Position numbers and translations under genes: made by a program | Shown here: piece after piece, positions 15,209 to 23,997 of the stretch | How the letters are laid out: each line of letters begins with the position of its first letter | Numbering within the stretch: position 1 is the stretch's first letter | The notes under the pieces: generated by a model | What the model saw: the letters and a program-made list of their open reading frames with translations, nothing else | What the model was told of the DNA's origin: nothing | Databases searched by the model: none | Assembly: GCA_023410155.1 (NCBI GenBank) | Contig: JAEYQF010000092.1 | Coordinates: 1-29,427 of the forward strand | Source of the DNA: Verrucomicrobiota bacterium | GTDB taxonomy: Bacteria > Verrucomicrobiota > Verrucomicrobiia > Opitutales > Opitutaceae | DNA length: 29,427 bases | Direction: 5' to 3'

Positions 15209-18043
15209 ATGGCGCAAGACCTGAAAGACACGCTGCAGCTTCCCAAGACAGATTTCCCGATGCGAGCGGGACTGGCCCAACGCGAACCGGGCCGCGTCGC
15301 GCACTGGGAAAAAATCGGGCTCTACGGCGCCATCCAGAAGAAGAACGCGGCCGGTCCGCTCTTCGTATTGCACGACGGTCCGCCGTTTACAAATGGCGAC
15401 GTCCACATCGGCACCGCGCTCAACAAGAGCCTGAAGGATTTTGTGCTGCGCTATAAATCGATGCGCGGTTTCCGCACGCCCTACGTGCCGGGCTGGGACT
15501 GCCACGGGCTGCCGATCGAGCAAAAGGTCTCGCGCGAACTTCAGGAGAAAAAGGAAGTCGTCACCACCTCCGAGCTGCGGGCGAAGTGCGATGCGTTTTC
15601 CGAGTCGTGGATCGCGAAGCAGACCGCGCAGTTCAAGCGGCTCGGCGTGCTCGCGGACTGGAAGAACGAATACAAGACGAAGTCGCCCGCCTTCGAGGCG
15701 GACATCGTGCGCACGTTCGCGGCGTTCGTGGAGCAAGGGCTCGTTTACCGCAGCAAGAAGCCCGTCTATTGGTCGATCCCGTTTGAGACCGCGCTCGCGG
15801 AAGCCGAAATCGAATACAAGGACCACGTCTCGCCGTCGATCTGGGTGAAGTTCGCGGTGCCCGCGGACGAAGCGAAGAAGTTCAATCTGCCGACGGACAA
15901 GCCGCTCTTCGTGGTGATCTGGACGACCACGCCGTGGACCATCCCGGCCAATCTCGCGATCGCGGTGCACCCGGAAGTGGACTACGTCGTGGCCGCTCTT
16001 GGCGCGGGGCGCCTCGTCGTGGCGGAAGCGCTGCTCGGCTCCGTGCTCGCGGCCGCGAAGAACACGAATCCGCCGCAAATCGTCGCGACCGTGAAAGGCG
16101 CTGCGCTCGAGAAACTCGCGCCGCGGCATCCGGTCATCGACCGCGCCTCGCCGGTCGTGCTCGCCGAGTATGTCACGACCGAGAGCGGCACCGGCTGTGT
16201 GCACACGGCCCCCGGCCACGGTGCGGAAGATTACCAGACCGGCCTGAAGTATGGCCTCGAGGTGTATTGCCCCGTCGGTGACGACGGAAAATACGTCGAC
16301 GACGGGCGCGTGCCCGCGGATCTCGTCGGATTGAGCTGCCTCGAGACGGTCGAGGATCTCGCGGCAAAACGCACCTCGCCCGCGAACATCGCGGTGCTCA
16401 AGAAACTCGACGCGGCCGGAGCCCTGCTCGCGAAGCAGCGCTACGAGCACAGTTACCCGCATTGCTGGCGCTCGAAGACGCCGATCATTTTCCGCGCAGT
16501 TGACCAGTGGTTTGTCTCGCTCGATCGCGCCGGCCACCGCGCGAAGGCGCTGGCCGCGATCAAGGACGTCAACTTCATCCCTGCGTGGGGCGAAGCGCGC
16601 ATCCGCGGCGCCGTCGAGTCGCGTCCCGACTGGTGCGTAAGCCGCCAGCGTGCGTGGGGCGTGCCGATCCCGGCGTTCTACGACGCGAAGAAAAACGCGT
16701 TTCTCGATGCGAAGGTCGCGTGCGCGATCGCGGACAAGATCGCCACGCGTGGCACCAACTTCTGGTATGACGCGTCGCCGGTGGAAATCCTCGACGGCGT
16801 CACCCTGCCCACCGGCTGGCCATCGCCAAGCGAACTGACCTGCGGACGCGACACGCTCGACGTCTGGCTCGACTCCGGTTCGACCCATGCGGCCGTGCTG
16901 AAGCATAGCCAGGGCGGCACACAGTGGCCGGCCGATCTTTACCTCGAAGGCAGTGATCAGCATCGCGGCTGGTTCCAGTCTTCGCTTTGGACCGGCATCA
17001 TCGCCTACGGTCAATCACCGTATCGGTCGCTGCTCACGCACGGTTTTATCGTCGACCGCAATCGCCAGAAAATTTCCAAGAGCTCCACGTATCAAAAACC
17101 CCAGACGAGCGACGCCTACGTGGCGCAGCACGGCGCCGACGTGATTCGCCTGTGGATCGCATCGCAGGATTTCCGAGACGACATCCCGGTCGACGACGAG
17201 ATCCTGAAGCACGTGGGTGATGCGTATCGGCTCTTCCGAAATACATTTCGCTATCAGCTCTCGATCCTCTCCGACTTCAATGCCGACCAAGATGCGGTGG
17301 CGCTCGAACAGATGGACACCCTCGATCGCTGGGCGCTGCACCAAACGGCCGTGTTAATCGAGGAGTGCACGAAGGCCTACGAAGCTTGCGAGTTCCACCG
17401 CGTTTATCAGCTCTGCAATCAGTTCTGCGCGGTGACGCTGTCGGCGACCTATCACGACATCCTAAAGGACCGGCTCTACACACTCGGCTCACGTTCGCCG
17501 CTGCGGCTCTCGTCGCAGACCGCGATCCACCACATCTTCAACGTGCTCGTGCGGCTGCTCGCTCCGGTGCTTACCTTCACGACCGACGAAGCCTGGTCCT
17601 ACGCGGTCGCGAAATCGGAATACTCCGATCGCTCGATTCACCTCGAGAGCTGGCCGACCGTGCCCGCTGGCTGGCTCGACACGACGATCGAAGCGGAAGT
17701 CGCCACGCTGTTGAAAATCCGCACGTCGGTCAACGAAGCCATCGAGCCGCAACGCGCCGCAGGCAGGCTCGGCAAATCGCTGGACGCCGCAGTCACCCTC
17801 TCAATCGCCCCGGAGGACTCTTCCGCAAAAGCGCTGGAAAAGCACCGGGATTTTCTGCCCGAACTCTTCATCGTGTCCCATGTCACTCTCGGCTTCGCCG
17901 CCGGATCCACCCCGACCATCGGAGTGCGACCTTGCAGCGAACTTGGCCACCTGCGGTGTCCGAGGTGCTGGCGCTGGGTGCCTGCCCTCGTGCCTTCCGC
18001 GCACGGGGAGATCTGTCCCCGTTGCGCCGAGGCCCTGCAGTAG
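15209..18043 (+). CDS. ileS: Isoleucyl-tRNA synthetase
   Basis: This 944-residue class I synthetase charges tRNA-Ile. The nucleotide-binding motif is HIGT at 66-69 in place of HIGH, and KISKS at 621-625 stands for KMSKS. The CP1 editing domain is present, with WTTTPWTIPANLAIAVHPE and TGCVHTAPGHGAEDYQTG. HRGWFQSSLWTGI precedes the KISKS loop. A C-terminal zinc knuckle has C917xxC920 and C936xxC939. Length and domain order are normal for bacterial IleRS. The ATG at 15209 matches family N-termini and has no Shine-Dalgarno. It is followed by the DksA-like gene after 23 bp and then lspA, probably one transcript. Confidence 0.98.
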   Translation: MAQDLKDTLQLPKTDFPMRAGLAQREPGRVAHWEKIGLYGAIQKKNAAGPLFVLHDGPPFTNGDVHIGTALNKSLKDFVLRYKSMRGFRTPYVPGWDCHGLPIEQKVSRELQEKKEVVTTSELRAKCDAFSESWIAKQTAQFKRLGVLADWKNEYKTKSPAFEADIVRTFAAFVEQGLVYRSKKPVYWSIPFETALAEAEIEYKDHVSPSIWVKFAVPADEAKKFNLPTDKPLFVVIWTTTPWTIPANLAIAVHPEVDYVVAALGAGRLVVAEALLGSVLAAAKNTNPPQIVATVKGAALEKLAPRHPVIDRASPVVLAEYVTTESGTGCVHTAPGHGAEDYQTGLKYGLEVYCPVGDDGKYVDDGRVPADLVGLSCLETVEDLAAKRTSPANIAVLKKLDAAGALLAKQRYEHSYPHCWRSKTPIIFRAVDQWFVSLDRAGHRAKALAAIKDVNFIPAWGEARIRGAVESRPDWCVSRQRAWGVPIPAFYDAKKNAFLDAKVACAIADKIATRGTNFWYDASPVEILDGVTLPTGWPSPSELTCGRDTLDVWLDSGSTHAAVLKHSQGGTQWPADLYLEGSDQHRGWFQSSLWTGIIAYGQSPYRSLLTHGFIVDRNRQKISKSSTYQKPQTSDAYVAQHGADVIRLWIASQDFRDDIPVDDEILKHVGDAYRLFRNTFRYQLSILSDFNADQDAVALEQMDTLDRWALHQTAVLIEECTKAYEACEFHRVYQLCNQFCAVTLSATYHDILKDRLYTLGSRSPLRLSSQTAIHHIFNVLVRLLAPVLTFTTDEAWSYAVAKSEYSDRSIHLESWPTVPAGWLDTTIEAEVATLLKIRTSVNEAIEPQRAAGRLGKSLDAAVTLSIAPEDSSAKALEKHRDFLPELFIVSHVTLGFAAGSTPTIGVRPCSELGHLRCPRCWRWVPALVPSAHGEICPRCAEALQ

Positions 18044-18066
18044 AATCCCCTTCCCCAAAACTCCCC

Positions 18067-18996
18067 ATGGCCAAGAACAAAAAGAAAACCGCGAAAAAAC
18101 CCGTCGCCAAGAAGCCTGCTCCCCGCAAACCCGCCGCCAAGAAGCACACCGCCGTCAAGCCCGTGCTCAAGAAGGCGAGGCCAGCGCCCGTTCGGGCCAA
18201 GGCAGTGGTTTCGCGGCCCGCGGCGCCACCCATACAACGTTCTGCTCCCATGGAAAAACCGTCCAAGAAAAACGCCCTGCGCGACAGCATCCTGAAGCGC
18301 AAGACGACCTCCAAGCCGATCGCCTTCAGCCTCGATGAAGTGCGCGCGATCGCCCAATCCGTTTCAGCGAAGAACGAAGAGGCGGAGAAATCCCCCAAGA
18401 GCGTCAAAGCCGCCGCCAAGGCGGCCCTCGTCCTCGAGAAGCCGGCCAAGCCCAACCACGTGAAAGCCGCCTCGCTCGCCGACATCCTCGGTTTCAACCC
18501 CAAGAAGGCGAAGCCTGCGGAGCCTCATGACGACAAGGACGTGCCGGAGAAATTCCGCCGTTATTACAAGCTCCTCATCGATCTCCGACAGCATCTCACC
18601 GAAGGCATCCAGTTGCATTCCGAAGAGACGCTGAAACGCTCGAGCAAGGACGACTCCGGCGACCTCTCCAGCTATGGCCAGCACATGGCCGACGCGGGCA
18701 CCGATACGTTCGATCGCGATTTCGCGCTGAGCCTCGTCTCGAGCGAACAGGAAGCGCTCACCGAGATCGACGCCGCTATCAAACGCATCCACGACGGCAC
18801 GTATGGCGTTTGCGAGATCACGCAGAAGCCGATCGCCAAAGAGCGCCTGCTCGCCGTGCCCTTCACCCGCTACTCGGCGGAGGCGCAGAAGGATCTGGAA
18901 AAGAATCGCTACCGTGCGCGGGCAGCGAGCGGACTCTTCGGCGAACTCGGTGAAGAGGGCGGCAAGATGATGGACGAGGACGGCGGCGACGAGTGA
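18067..18996 (+). CDS. DksA/TraR-like protein with Lys/Ala/Pro-rich N-terminal tail and degenerate zinc finger
   Basis: This is a 309-residue protein in two parts. Residues 1-80 are highly basic with repeated KKPA/KKPAAKK-type steps and resemble histone-H1-like tails. Residues about 155-290 form a coiled-coil plus finger region of the DksA/TraR/YteA type: DLSSYGQHMADAGTDTFDRD, then LTEIDAAIKRIHDGTYGVCE, then KPIAKERLLAVPFTRYSAEA. Members usually bind in the RNA polymerase secondary channel or are sporulation/regulatory relatives. Only one cysteine (C249) remains of the four zinc ligands. The C-terminus is acidic (MMDEDGGDE). It sits 23 bp after ileS; its stop overlaps an in-frame GTG of the lspA frame. 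Regulator of transcription is the best guess; DNA binding through the tail is inference. Confidence 0.82.
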   Translation: MAKNKKKTAKKPVAKKPAPRKPAAKKHTAVKPVLKKARPAPVRAKAVVSRPAAPPIQRSAPMEKPSKKNALRDSILKRKTTSKPIAFSLDEVRAIAQSVSAKNEEAEKSPKSVKAAAKAALVLEKPAKPNHVKAASLADILGFNPKKAKPAEPHDDKDVPEKFRRYYKLLIDLRQHLTEGIQLHSEETLKRSSKDDSGDLSSYGQHMADAGTDTFDRDFALSLVSSEQEALTEIDAAIKRIHDGTYGVCEITQKPIAKERLLAVPFTRYSAEAQKDLEKNRYRARAASGLFGELGEEGGKMMDEDGGDE

Positions 18997-19031
18997 GTCG
19001 CCGGCCCGTCGTTTTGCGGCGGGCCAACCGC

Positions 19032-19598
19032 ATGAGTCCTGTCGATCCGATCCGTCCCCTCGCGGTTCCTGCTCGCCCAGCGAGCGAAGATCCTCCTGTG
19101 CCCGAGCGTTTGGGAGATTACAAACTGCTGCTGACGCTGGCGGCAGTGATCTTCGTGCTCGATCAGGCCTCGAAGGAGTGGATCTCTGCGCGGCTGCCTT
19201 TCCCCACGTATGGCCCGCCGGATGCGATCACGATCATTCCCGGTTTTTTCCATCTGATTCACGTCGGTAATACCGGTGCGGCATGGAGCATGTTTTCCGG
19301 TCAAAGCGTCCTGCTGGGTGTGCTCGCTGCCCTCACGCTCGCCGGCATCTACTATTGGCGCAAGGCGCTCGGGCTGCAGGTGCGCTTCGTCCAAATCTGC
19401 TTCGGACTCCTCTGTGGCGGTATCTTGGGCAATCTCGTCGATCGTTTTCGCCACCAGCACGTGATCGACTTCCTGGATTTCCACTTCGGCAGCTACGTCT
19501 ATCCGACGTTCAACATCGCCGATTGCGGCATCTGCGTCGGTGTCGTGCTCTTCCTTTGGCACTCGTTGCGGGAACCGAAGCCCGAGCCGTCCCGCTAG
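19032..19598 (+). CDS. lspA: Lipoprotein signal peptidase (signal peptidase II)
   Basis: This 188-residue inner-membrane aspartyl peptidase cleaves prolipoprotein signal peptides. There are four hydrophobic segments. The catalytic aspartates are Asp137 in GGILGNLVDR and Asp164 in FNIADCGICVG; VLDQASKEW in the first membrane helix and HVGNTGAAWSMF are also diagnostic. ATG 19032 is chosen; a GTG at 18993 overlapping the preceding stop would add 13 residues. Even from ATG, about 30 Pro-rich hydrophilic residues precede the first helix, longer than usual. It is the terminal gene of the ileS run and converges on yicC with a 71-bp gap. Confidence 0.95.
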   Translation: MSPVDPIRPLAVPARPASEDPPVPERLGDYKLLLTLAAVIFVLDQASKEWISARLPFPTYGPPDAITIIPGFFHLIHVGNTGAAWSMFSGQSVLLGVLAALTLAGIYYWRKALGLQVRFVQICFGLLCGGILGNLVDRFRHQHVIDFLDFHFGSYVYPTFNIADCGICVGVVLFLWHSLREPKPEPSR

Positions 19599-19669
19599 CG
19601 CGGCGTTAGCCCGACTGCCACACGCAGCCTCGCGCGTTACGCCTTGCGAGCACCTGGCGCCGGGAAACT

Positions 19670-20545
19670 TTACTCCACGTTCGCGATCTGTTCGCGCACC
19701 CGCTCCAACTCGTTCTTGAGTTCGATCACCGCTTTGGAGATGGCCAGATCATTGGCCTTGCTGCCGATCGTGTTCACCTCACGCCCGATTTCCTGAAGGA
19801 TAAATTCCGACTTCCGGCCGATCTCGCCGTCCGTCTTCAGCAACGCGGCAAACTGGTCGAAGTGGCTGCGCAAGCGCGTGAGTTCCTCAGTGATATCACT
19901 GCGGTCAGCGAACAACGCGATCTCCTTGAGCACACGTTCATCGCTGAGATCCACCTCGAGATCCGCTTGGCGCAGTCTTTGCAGCAACTGCTCCCGGTAT
20001 GCGGGCGCCACTTGCGGCGCGCGCTTGGCGATCGCGTCGAGATGATGGCGCAATGTGGCCAATCGCCCGAGGAAATCGACCAGCAGCGCCTCACCTTCCT
20101 GCGCGCGCATCGCGCCAAATGCCCTCAACGCCTCGGTCACGGTATCGAGGACCACGGGTCCGACTTCCCCCGCTTCCGGCCACTCAGAGCTGTGTCTTAG
20201 CGAATTCGCTACGGACCAGAGGAGTTCCGGCGTCGCGTCGAACTTCAAACCGCGAGCCGTCGCCAGATTCGCCAGTCGATCCAGCGTCGCGGCGATGGCG
20301 GCCTCGTCCCAAAGATCCGTGGCTCCGTTGTTGCGCTGACCGGTCAACTCGACCGTCACGGCGACCCGGCCGCGGTGCGCAACGCGCCGCACTTGTTCCG
20401 CTACGGCGGTTTCGAGTTCCTGCCATGCGTCCGGCAGGTTGAGGGCAAGATCGAGTGTTTTTCGATTCACCGAGCTCACCTGGACAGTGAGCGTGCGGTC
20501 TCCGATGGCGGCTGTCGCGCGGCCGTAGCCGGTCATGCTCTTCAT
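19670..20545 (-). CDS. yicC: YicC family protein (putative endoribonuclease)
   Basis: This 291-residue protein has the hallmark start MKSMTGYGRA and the conserved C-terminal block FILQEIGREVNTIGSKAND, then ELKNELERVREQIANVE. Members are conserved bacterial proteins; work on the E. coli protein points to endoribonuclease activity, which I apply here only by family. Length is typical. Its ATG overlaps the trpB stop by 4 nt (ATGA at 20545-20542), implying translational coupling to trpB. The convergent gap to lspA shows no 22-bp repeat. Confidence 0.93.
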   Translation of the reverse strand: MKSMTGYGRATAAIGDRTLTVQVSSVNRKTLDLALNLPDAWQELETAVAEQVRRVAHRGRVAVTVELTGQRNNGATDLWDEAAIAATLDRLANLATARGLKFDATPELLWSVANSLRHSSEWPEAGEVGPVVLDTVTEALRAFGAMRAQEGEALLVDFLGRLATLRHHLDAIAKRAPQVAPAYREQLLQRLRQADLEVDLSDERVLKEIALFADRSDITEELTRLRSHFDQFAALLKTDGEIGRKSEFILQEIGREVNTIGSKANDLAISKAVIELKNELERVREQIANVE

Positions 20546-21771
20546 AGTTTCACACCCAACATGCGGGCGACCTGTTGCACGTCCTTGTCACCGCGACCGG
20601 AAAGGTTGACGACAATCACCTTATCGCGGCCGAGCGCCTTCGCCCGCTTGAGGCCATACGCCAGCGCGTGAGTCGACTCGAGTGCAGGGATGATACCCTC
20701 GAGACGCGAACACAGCTGAAACGTCTCCATGACCTCATCGTCCGTCGCGTAACCGAATTCGATTCTTCCGCGTTCACGATAGAACGCATGCTCCGGGCCC
20801 ACCGCTGCGTAATCCAATCCGGCGCTCACCGAGTGGGTGAGTTCAATCTGCCCGTCGGAATCTTGAAGGATGTAGGTCTTGCAGCCCTGCAGCACGCCGA
20901 GTTTTCCGCCTTCGAAACGCGCCGCGTGCTCACCGCGCTTTATCCCCCGTCCGCCCGCTTCGATCCCGATCAGCTTCACGCCCGGCTCCTCGAGAAACTC
21001 AAAGAAAAGGCCGATGGCGTTACTGCCGCCGCCAACACACGCGATCATCTCATCGGGCAGCCGCCCCTCACGTGCGAGAATCTGCTCCTTGGCCTCGAGT
21101 CCGATCACGCGGTGAAAATCGCGCACCATCATCGGATATGGGTGCGAGCCGTAAGCGGTGCCCAGGATGTAGTGGGTCGTGCGCACGTTGGTGCCCCAGT
21201 CGCGCATCGCCTCATTGATCGCTTCCTTCAAGGTCTTTTGTCCCGCCTCGACTCCCCGCACTTCGGCGCCCATCAGGCGCATGCGAAAGACATTGAGAGC
21301 CTGACGCTCCATATCGTGCGCGCCCATATAGACGACGCACTCGAGCCCGAACTTCGCGCACGCGGCCGCAGTCGCCACTCCATGCTGACCGGCGCCGGTT
21401 TCCGCGATGATGCGCTTTTTCCCCATGCGCTTGGCGAGCAGCGCCTGCGCGAGCGCGTTGTTGATTTTATGGGCGCCAGTATGGAGAAGATCCTCCCGCT
21501 TGAAGTAGATCTTCGCCCCGCCGCAGTGCTCAGTCAGGCGCTCCGCGAAATAGAGCTCGGTCGGTCGGCCGGCGAACTCCTTGAGGTGGTGGCGCAGTTC
21601 AGCTTGGAACGCCGGATCCTGCTTCGCCTGCTCGTAAGCGGCGCCCAATTCCTCCAAGGCAGTCATCAATGTCTCGGGCACAAACACACCGCCATAGTTG
21701 CCAAAATGGCCGGAGGCATCCGGGAGCGAGTGTCGGTCGAGGCGTTCGGGTGATGCGGTGGGGATCGACAT
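20542..21771 (-). CDS. trpB: Tryptophan synthase beta subunit
   Basis: This 409-residue PLP enzyme condenses indole with serine to make tryptophan. The PLP lysine is Lys102 in LLHTGAHKINNAL; ETGAGQHGVATA and the phosphate-binding CVGGGSNAIG are canonical TrpB1 motifs. The ATG at 21771 is chosen because SIPTASPERL...GHFGNYGGVFVPETL matches usual N-termini; an upstream in-frame ATG at 21816 is less likely. trpA is not adjacent; instead yicC overlaps the 3' end and the RsbU-like phosphatase gene lies 50 bp upstream on the same strand. The enzyme is fully conserved, so the unusual neighbourhood does not suggest decay. Confidence 0.97.
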   Translation of the reverse strand: MSIPTASPERLDRHSLPDASGHFGNYGGVFVPETLMTALEELGAAYEQAKQDPAFQAELRHHLKEFAGRPTELYFAERLTEHCGGAKIYFKREDLLHTGAHKINNALAQALLAKRMGKKRIIAETGAGQHGVATAAACAKFGLECVVYMGAHDMERQALNVFRMRLMGAEVRGVEAGQKTLKEAINEAMRDWGTNVRTTHYILGTAYGSHPYPMMVRDFHRVIGLEAKEQILAREGRLPDEMIACVGGGSNAIGLFFEFLEEPGVKLIGIEAGGRGIKRGEHAARFEGGKLGVLQGCKTYILQDSDGQIELTHSVSAGLDYAAVGPEHAFYRERGRIEFGYATDDEVMETFQLCSRLEGIIPALESTHALAYGLKRAKALGRDKVIVVNLSGRGDKDVQQVARMLGVKL

Positions 21772-21821
21772 GGAAAATCCAGCTTGGCACTGCGGCCCGA
21801 GGAGGCAAGCGACCAAGGCGC

Positions 21822-23264
21822 TTACGTGCGCCGGACGGTGACAAGGGTCAGATCATCCCGCTGTGCGGCCCCGCCGGTAAACCGGCTCAACGAGTCCAAT
21901 ACTCCGTCGTTTATCTCCTTTGCTGAGCAGCGACTGAGCGCGCGCACAGTATCCGCCAGTCGAACCCCGGAATACTCCGTGCCTTGTTCATTGGGCGCTT
22001 CGGTCAGGCCGTCCGTGTAGAGGACCAACACTTCGCCACGCTGAAACGGGATCCCCACGTCCTCGATCACCGCACTGAACAACTCTTCTGGCACCAACCC
22101 GAGGGGCATGCCTTCCGACCGGACAAACTCCATTCGCGCTTCGCCCGTGGACGCCTGCTGCCGCGCGAGCAACGGCTTCTCGTGTCCCGCTCGTGCGGAG
22201 GTGACCTGGCCCGTGCTCACGTCGATCACGGCATACAACAGCGTGATAAACATCCCCGGATGCGTGTCTCCCTCCAGGACGCGATTCAACTCGATGAGCG
22301 CTGCGGCTGGGCTGTTATGGCGGGGTGCGATCTGCCGGAGAGCCGTGCGGCAGATGGACATGAGCATCGCAGCCGGAATCCCCTTGCCCGATACGTCAGC
22401 GACCACGACGCCCAATCGAGTCGGCGAAAGCAGGATCACATCGTAGTAATCGCCGCTCACTTTCTGTGCGGCTGCGTAACGTGCATCCAGATCGAGCCCT
22501 TCAATGCACGAAAGATCGCGCGGCAAGAGCATCTGCTGAATGCCGCTGGCGAGCGACAGGTCGACGTCCATCTGCCGCTTCTCTACCTGCATCGAAAGCA
22601 GGTCCGCATTGTGAAGGGCGAGAGCCGCCTGCTCGGCAAGCGACTGCAATAAAATGAAATCGTTCTGCGTGAACGGCCCACCGTCGGCGGAGTTGGCCAC
22701 GGCGAGCACGCCGAAGAAACTTTCTCGAAACCGAATTGGCACCGCGATGACGGAGCGGACCTTGAGAGCCAGATCATCATGTCTGACGATGCGCGGGTCG
22801 TCCTCTGCGTTCTCAATGAGTTGACCCTGTCCGCTGGTCACGACCGCACCGACGACGCCTTCGTGCTCCGGGAACTCCTCGGATTTCAACACCTGCTCGA
22901 TAAAGCGCGCCCGCGTCGCGAGTTTGTCTTGCTGACCGCTCGGGAGCGGTCGATGGGGCGGGAACAGCCCTTCCACCGCCACGCTACGCATTCGTCCGTT
23001 CTCCGTGCGCTCAAAGATCGCCGCGCTCAGGGCGCCGGAGCAGAGAATTGCCGCATGCACGATCCGCTGGCGCAGCGCCGTTGCATCCAAACCTTCGCCC
23101 AGCGCCGTCACCATGTGGTGCATGAAGTCGACGACTAGTTGTCGTTCTTGAGCGAGATGAAGTCGTTCCTCGTGTGCTTCTTCTGCCGCGCGACGAGCCC
23201 GATGCAGCGGCACGAGCATGGCCGCAGCGCCCAACAACAGGCCAAGAAGGAGGAGGATCAACAT
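21822..23264 (-). CDS. Membrane-anchored GAF-SpoIIE (PP2C) serine phosphatase, RsbU-like
   Basis: This is a 480-residue signalling protein. Residues 2-20 form a membrane helix, followed by a charged helical linker, a GAF-like domain (about 50-220, with VRSVIAVPIRFRESFFGVLA) and a SpoIIE/PP2C domain (about 260-480). Phosphatase metal ligands are visible in VSGDYYDV (Asp272), VVADVSGKG (Asp290), LYTDGLTEA (Asp418) and QRDDLTLV. The family dephosphorylates STAS-domain antagonists, and a STAS gene lies just upstream (23358-23870), the likely substrate. No anti-sigma kinase gene is visible. ATG 23264 is the only usual start; the frame is open back to the STAS stop. Confidence 0.92.
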   Translation of the reverse strand: MLILLLLGLLLGAAAMLVPLHRARRAAEEAHEERLHLAQERQLVVDFMHHMVTALGEGLDATALRQRIVHAAILCSGALSAAIFERTENGRMRSVAVEGLFPPHRPLPSGQQDKLATRARFIEQVLKSEEFPEHEGVVGAVVTSGQGQLIENAEDDPRIVRHDDLALKVRSVIAVPIRFRESFFGVLAVANSADGGPFTQNDFILLQSLAEQAALALHNADLLSMQVEKRQMDVDLSLASGIQQMLLPRDLSCIEGLDLDARYAAAQKVSGDYYDVILLSPTRLGVVVADVSGKGIPAAMLMSICRTALRQIAPRHNSPAAALIELNRVLEGDTHPGMFITLLYAVIDVSTGQVTSARAGHEKPLLARQQASTGEARMEFVRSEGMPLGLVPEELFSAVIEDVGIPFQRGEVLVLYTDGLTEAPNEQGTEYSGVRLADTVRALSRCSAKEINDGVLDSLSRFTGGAAQRDDLTLVTVRRT

Positions 23265-23357
23265 GGCGACAACGAAGCCGCCATTCCTTCGAGCAATCCA
23301 CCCGAAGCCCGGGGCTGCGGCTGGTGTCTCCGACTCGCCCCAGCCGAACCGGTTGCG

Positions 23358-23870
23358 TTATTTCGCGTCGACGCGGTTCTTCAGGAACGCGAGCACGTCC
23401 TGAAACTTGCTGCGGTTCGATTCGTCCGCTGCCACCAGGTTTTCGTGTGCTTCCAGCACGAGTCGCGCGTGCTCCAACTCGCTCGCCTCGGCACACGGCA
23501 GCGCAGCAACTCCAGAAGCCTGGTCCAGCGACACCTCACCCGCATCCACCGTAAGAAGCCGATGCAGGCCGAGATTACGGATGAGCTCCAGATTCCGCGC
23601 TCCCACCCGAGCTACGATCAGCCGCCCACCCGGCGCGAGCTTGCGCATCTGCAGGGCCGCCCCGGCCAAAACACCGAGAAACGTGCTGTCCATGCTGCTG
23701 CAGTGCTGAAAATCGATGACGAATCGCGTGCGACCCTGCCGGAGCATCTCCGTGATGAAGTCACGCAGGCACGCGCTGTTCTGGAAACACGCCCGACCTT
23801 CGATACGCACCACCACGGGATCGGAGTATGCGTCGACCAAGTAGACCGGTTTATTGGCGACTTCAGGCAT
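23358..23870 (-). CDS. STAS-domain protein (anti-sigma factor antagonist type)
   Basis: This 170-residue protein has a STAS domain over about residues 8-115. The phospho-acceptor loop is CSSMDSTFLGVLAG, with Ser62 in the position phosphorylated in SpoIIAA/RsbV. The remaining 55 residues form a charged helical extension (EASELEHARLVLEAHENLV...) longer than in SpoIIAA. The partner-switch model predicts that an anti-sigma kinase phosphorylates Ser62 and the neighbouring phosphatase reverses it. The leader is CCACACCTCCCC, pyrimidine-rich with no Shine-Dalgarno. The stop TAA is in the same frame as the phosphatase gene 93 bp downstream. Confidence 0.9.
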   Translation of the reverse strand: MPEVANKPVYLVDAYSDPVVVRIEGRACFQNSACLRDFITEMLRQGRTRFVIDFQHCSSMDSTFLGVLAGAALQMRKLAPGGRLIVARVGARNLELIRNLGLHRLLTVDAGEVSLDQASGVAALPCAEASELEHARLVLEAHENLVAADESNRSKFQDVLAFLKNRVDAK

Positions 23871-23922
23871 GGGGAGGTGTGGTCTTTCCTATTATCGGCT
23901 CGGGAAAGCCTGTATGAAATGG

Positions 23923-23948
23923 ACCCCGCTCGCAAGCGCCAGCGGGGT
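23923..23948 (-). terminator. Candidate intrinsic terminator for acnA
   Basis: ACCCCGCT (23923-23930) and AGCGGGGT (23941-23948) form a perfect 8-bp stem with a 10-nt loop. In the minus direction it is followed by CCATTTCATAC, moderately T-rich. It lies 50 bp past the terminal stop of the aconitase remnant (23998), which suits termination of that transcript before the STAS gene. Confidence 0.5.
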
Positions 23949-23997
23949 GCCGTTTATGACGATTCTTTCAACAAGATGGCGAGCGGTTCTCCTCGCC

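Noticed and set aside
15404..15415. HIGT instead of HIGH in IleRS as a sign of inactivity
   Set aside because: From memory, HIGT occurs in IleRS of several bacterial lineages, and all other motifs, editing domain and zinc knuckle are intact.
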